Shown here: positions 6,107 to 8,198 of the stretch, piece by piece
How the letters are laid out: each line of letters opens with the position of its first letter
Position numbering within the stretch: position 1 is the first letter of the stretch
NCBI GenBank assembly: GCA_003235605.1
Contig: QJVU01000643.1
Coordinates: 1 to 8,198 of the forward strand
Length of the DNA: 8,198 nt
Direction: 5' to 3'
Source of the DNA: Planctomycetota bacterium
Lineage (GTDB): Bacteria; Planctomycetota; UBA1135; UBA2386
Made by a program: the position numbers and the translations under genes
The notes under the pieces: model-generated
The model's database searches: none
What the model saw: the letters and a program-made list of their open reading frames with translations, nothing else
Told to the model about the DNA's origin: nothing

Positions 6107-7219
6107 CTAGGGTAATCCGTGTTCGCGGGTGTCGGCCCGCGCTGCGTTTCCAATCAGACCGACGGCAGCAAGGCAGAGCACGAGGTTGGTGCCACCCGAG
6201 CTCACGAAGGGCAGGTCGATGCCCTTTGCCGGTGCCATCCCTGTAACGACCAACAAGTTGATCGCCGCCTGCATGCAGAGGGCGAGCGTGAGACCGAAGA
6301 TCAGGTAGCGGCAGAAGCGGTCCCTGGTGTGCATCACGAGCCGGAATCCCGTGTAGCCGATGGCTCCGTACAGGGCGATCACCAGGATGCTGCCGAAGAG
6401 GCCGAGCTCCTCGCCGACGATGGCGAAGACGAAGTCGTTGTTGGCCTCGGGCACGAAACCCATCTTCATCCAGCCGTTGCCCAGGCCCTGTCCGGTCAGT
6501 CCCCCGGACGAGATCGCGACCAGGGACTGGCCGACCTGGCTGCCAGGCCGGACGTCCATGAAGCCCATCAGCCGATGCTTGACGTACGGCCGGGTGCACG
6601 CCAACGCGACCAGCACGCAGAGCACCGGCGCGCCCAGGAGGCAGAACCAGCGGAACGCCACCCCCGCTGCCAGCGTCATGCAGGCCACCAGCGCCAAGAC
6701 GAACACTGCATTGCCGTTGTCGGGCTGCAGCAGCAGAGCGAGAACCAGCACGAGCACGGGCCACATGGTGTTGAGGAAACCCTTCCGGAAGCTGCGGATC
6801 CTGGTCCCGCTGTCCGCGATCAGCGCCGCGGTGAACAAGACCACTCCCAGACGTGCCAGGTCCGCCGGCTGGAACTGCAGGCCGGCGAAGTTGATCCACC
6901 GCCGCGCGCCATGCACGGGCGTACCGAAGAGCGCAGCCACGTAGCAGAGCCCTGTGGTGACCAGGAACACGAGCCGCGCCCTGCGCCGCAACAGCTCGAG
7001 GGGCACCATGACGCAGAACAGGAACGCTACCAGCCCGGCTGCGAGCTTCGCGCCCTGGCCCTTCAGGGCCAGCAACCCACCACCCTCGGAACGGGGTCCC
7101 TGGATCGAGACAGCCATGACCAGCCCCAGGCAGCAGAGGGCAGCCGCCGCGAGCACCAGCCAGTCCAGGTTCTGGATGTGCGTCGGCTGATCGGCTGGTG
7201 ATCGTCGGACCCGGTACAA
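6107..7219 (-). CDS. ftsW: SEDS-family peptidoglycan glycosyltransferase FtsW
   Basis: FtsW polymerises glycan strands from lipid II at the division site, normally together with a class B penicillin-binding protein. The 370-residue protein has about ten membrane helices, starting near residue 18 and ending near 360. SEDS signatures in order: GARRWI (104-109), QPADLARLG (117-125, usually QPSELxKL), QPDNGNA (165-171, usually QPDLGTA), QSLVAISSGGLTGQGLG (231-247), PEANNDFVFAIVGEELG (257-273) with Asp262 matching the essential SEDS aspartate, and GIDLPFVSSGGTN (333-345). Context beside mraY and murG, and the short N-terminal tail, favour FtsW over RodA, although family motifs alone do not separate the two. 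The start is a TTG at 7219, six bases after the mraY stop. No ATG or GTG lies upstream of the first membrane helix in this frame, and an AGG sits about 10 bases before the TTG. murD, often found just before ftsW, is absent here. Confidence 0.94.
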   Translation of the reverse strand: MYRVRRSPADQPTHIQNLDWLVLAAAALCCLGLVMAVSIQGPRSEGGGLLALKGQGAKLAAGLVAFLFCVMVPLELLRRRARLVFLVTTGLCYVAALFGTPVHGARRWINFAGLQFQPADLARLGVVLFTAALIADSGTRIRSFRKGFLNTMWPVLVLVLALLLQPDNGNAVFVLALVACMTLAAGVAFRWFCLLGAPVLCVLVALACTRPYVKHRLMGFMDVRPGSQVGQSLVAISSGGLTGQGLGNGWMKMGFVPEANNDFVFAIVGEELGLFGSILVIALYGAIGYTGFRLVMHTRDRFCRYLIFGLTLALCMQAAINLLVVTGMAPAKGIDLPFVSSGGTNLVLCLAAVGLIGNAARADTREHGLP

Positions 7220-7225
7220 GTCGAA

Positions 7226-8197
7226 CTACCTGAGCTTGAACAAGGCCAGACTCGCCAGGGCCAGGAGCAGCCCCACGATCCAAGTACGGATGACGAGGCG
7301 GGTCTCCGGCATGCCACCGAACTGAAAGTGGTGGTGCAGCGGCGCGCAGCGAAACACGCGCTTTCCCGTGGTGCGGAACGAAACCACCTGGATGATGACC
7401 GATAGTGCTTCGGCTACGAAGACCCCTCCAACGACCAGCAATACCAGCTCGGTCCGGCTGACCAATGCCACGTAGCCCAGAGCGCCGCCCAACGCCAGGG
7501 ACCCCACATCGCCCATGAAGACCTGAGCTGGAGCAGCGTTGTACCACAAGAAGGCAAGGGACGCACCCAACAATGCAGCCAGAAGGACACACAACTCGCT
7601 GCAGCCTGGGACGTGTTGGACCAGCAGATAGTCCGCGAGCCCTTCGTGTCCCACCAGGTAGGCGATGAGGGTGTAGGCCAGGGCCGCGATGGCGACGCAC
7701 CCCGTGGCCAGTCCGTCCAGGCCATCGGTGAAGTTCACCGCGTTGGCGGATCCGGTCAGTACCAGGACAGAAACCGCCATGAAGGGCAGGCCGCCCCAGA
7801 GCGACAGATCCCAGGAGCAGTCCTTGAGGAACGGGAAATACAGCCTTGGCCCGCCGTGGGAGGCCTCGAGGCCGGCCTGCCGCTGGAGCAACACGGCTAT
7901 CGCTACCGAGCCGACGGTAAGCAGCAGCTGCTTGGCTTTCTTGGACATTCCCAGCCGGCCTGCGACGCTCAGCTTGATCCAGTCGTCCATCAGGCCGACC
8001 GCCGCGTACCACAGCACCAGCCCGATCCCCCACAGGGAGAACACATGGGGGCCGTCGAACCGCATCCAAAGGGCGGAGGCCACCGCCAGACCTGTCACCA
8101 GGAACACTCCTCCCATGGTCGGGGTGCCTTGCTTGTCCTTGTGAAGGGCCCGCAGGATTTCTGAGTCGGTCTTGGTGGTGTCCTCGGCGACACCCCT
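7226..8197 (-). CDS. mraY: Phospho-N-acetylmuramoyl-pentapeptide transferase (MraY), N-terminus beyond right edge
   Basis: MraY is the multi-pass inner-membrane enzyme that transfers phospho-MurNAc-pentapeptide from UDP to undecaprenyl phosphate, making lipid I. The window holds 323 codons. Roughly 40 N-terminal residues lie beyond the edge, judged by comparison with E. coli numbering. The frame is open to base 8197, and the residues upstream of the internal ATG at 8116 are clearly MraY (HKDKQGTPTMGG, 19-30 of the visible part), so that ATG is not the start. Other signatures are MDDWIK (70-75; Asp71 and Asp72 match the catalytic Asp115/Asp116 of E. coli), NFTDGLDGLATG (155-166), MGDVGSLALGG (228-238; Asp230 matches Asp267) and PLHHHFQFGG (286-295, the HHH motif). 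The protein ends in a hydrophobic helix and LFKLR. It is the first visible gene of the operon; murF or murE would be expected upstream. Confidence 0.96.
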   Translation of the reverse strand, partial: RGVAEDTTKTDSEILRALHKDKQGTPTMGGVFLVTGLAVASALWMRFDGPHVFSLWGIGLVLWYAAVGLMDDWIKLSVAGRLGMSKKAKQLLLTVGSVAIAVLLQRQAGLEASHGGPRLYFPFLKDCSWDLSLWGGLPFMAVSVLVLTGSANAVNFTDGLDGLATGCVAIAALAYTLIAYLVGHEGLADYLLVQHVPGCSELCVLLAALLGASLAFLWYNAAPAQVFMGDVGSLALGGALGYVALVSRTELVLLVVGGVFVAEALSVIIQVVSFRTTGKRVFRCAPLHHHFQFGGMPETRLVIRTWIVGLLLALASLALFKLR

Positions 8198-8198
8198 G

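Noticed and set aside
4994..6115. Plus-strand open frame of 373 codons opposite murG and the LysM gene
   Set aside because: It is antisense to two convincing genes and its low-complexity translation fits a GC-rich shadow.
6119..7201. Plus-strand open frame of 360 codons opposite ftsW
   Set aside because: Its translation is rich in Gln, His, Glu and Arg, the typical complement of a hydrophobic membrane-protein gene read in antisense.
6015..8069. A very long minus-strand open frame of 684 codons across mraY, ftsW and the start of the LysM gene
   Set aside because: It overlaps three genes with clear family motifs in other frames. Its translation is rich in Arg, Gly, Pro and Ala with no recognisable domain, as expected of an off-frame reading in GC-rich DNA.

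Overview
The window is GC-rich, densely coded bacterial DNA in three blocks. The largest, from about 2017 to the right edge, is a minus-strand run of cell-wall precursor and assembly genes. In transcription order it reads mraY (cut by the right edge), ftsW, a membrane-anchored double-LysM protein, murG, murC and murB. Genes are separated by about 2 to 12 bases or overlap slightly, so they almost certainly form one operon read from right to left. Left of murB, in convergent orientation, is a plus-strand gene for a 402-residue exported protein I cannot assign to a family. Divergent from that, running off the left edge on the minus strand, is the N-terminal 225 residues of an exported alpha/beta-hydrolase (esterase-like).

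The cell-wall block covers successive steps of peptidoglycan synthesis. MurB completes UDP-MurNAc. MurC adds the first amino acid, L-alanine. MraY moves the finished muropeptide onto undecaprenyl phosphate (lipid I). MurG adds GlcNAc (lipid II). FtsW polymerises glycan from lipid II on the outer face. The LysM protein is predicted to sit in the inner membrane and hold peptidoglycan through two LysM modules. Compared with the textbook dcw cluster, murD is missing between mraY and ftsW, and the LysM gene sits between ftsW and murG. The block also ends at murB, with no ddl, ftsQ, ftsA or ftsZ.

The organism is a Gram-negative-type bacterium with high GC. The style of the 402-residue exported protein, together with a trimmed dcw cluster that does not lead into ftsQAZ, suggests a Planctomycetota-like or similar little-studied lineage. 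This is inference from pattern memory, not a database result. I see no RNA genes, CRISPR arrays, insertion sequences or phage genes. Non-coding DNA is limited to the 92-base divergent gap, which carries a perfect UUCG-loop hairpin, and the 40-base convergent gap, which carries a small hairpin.
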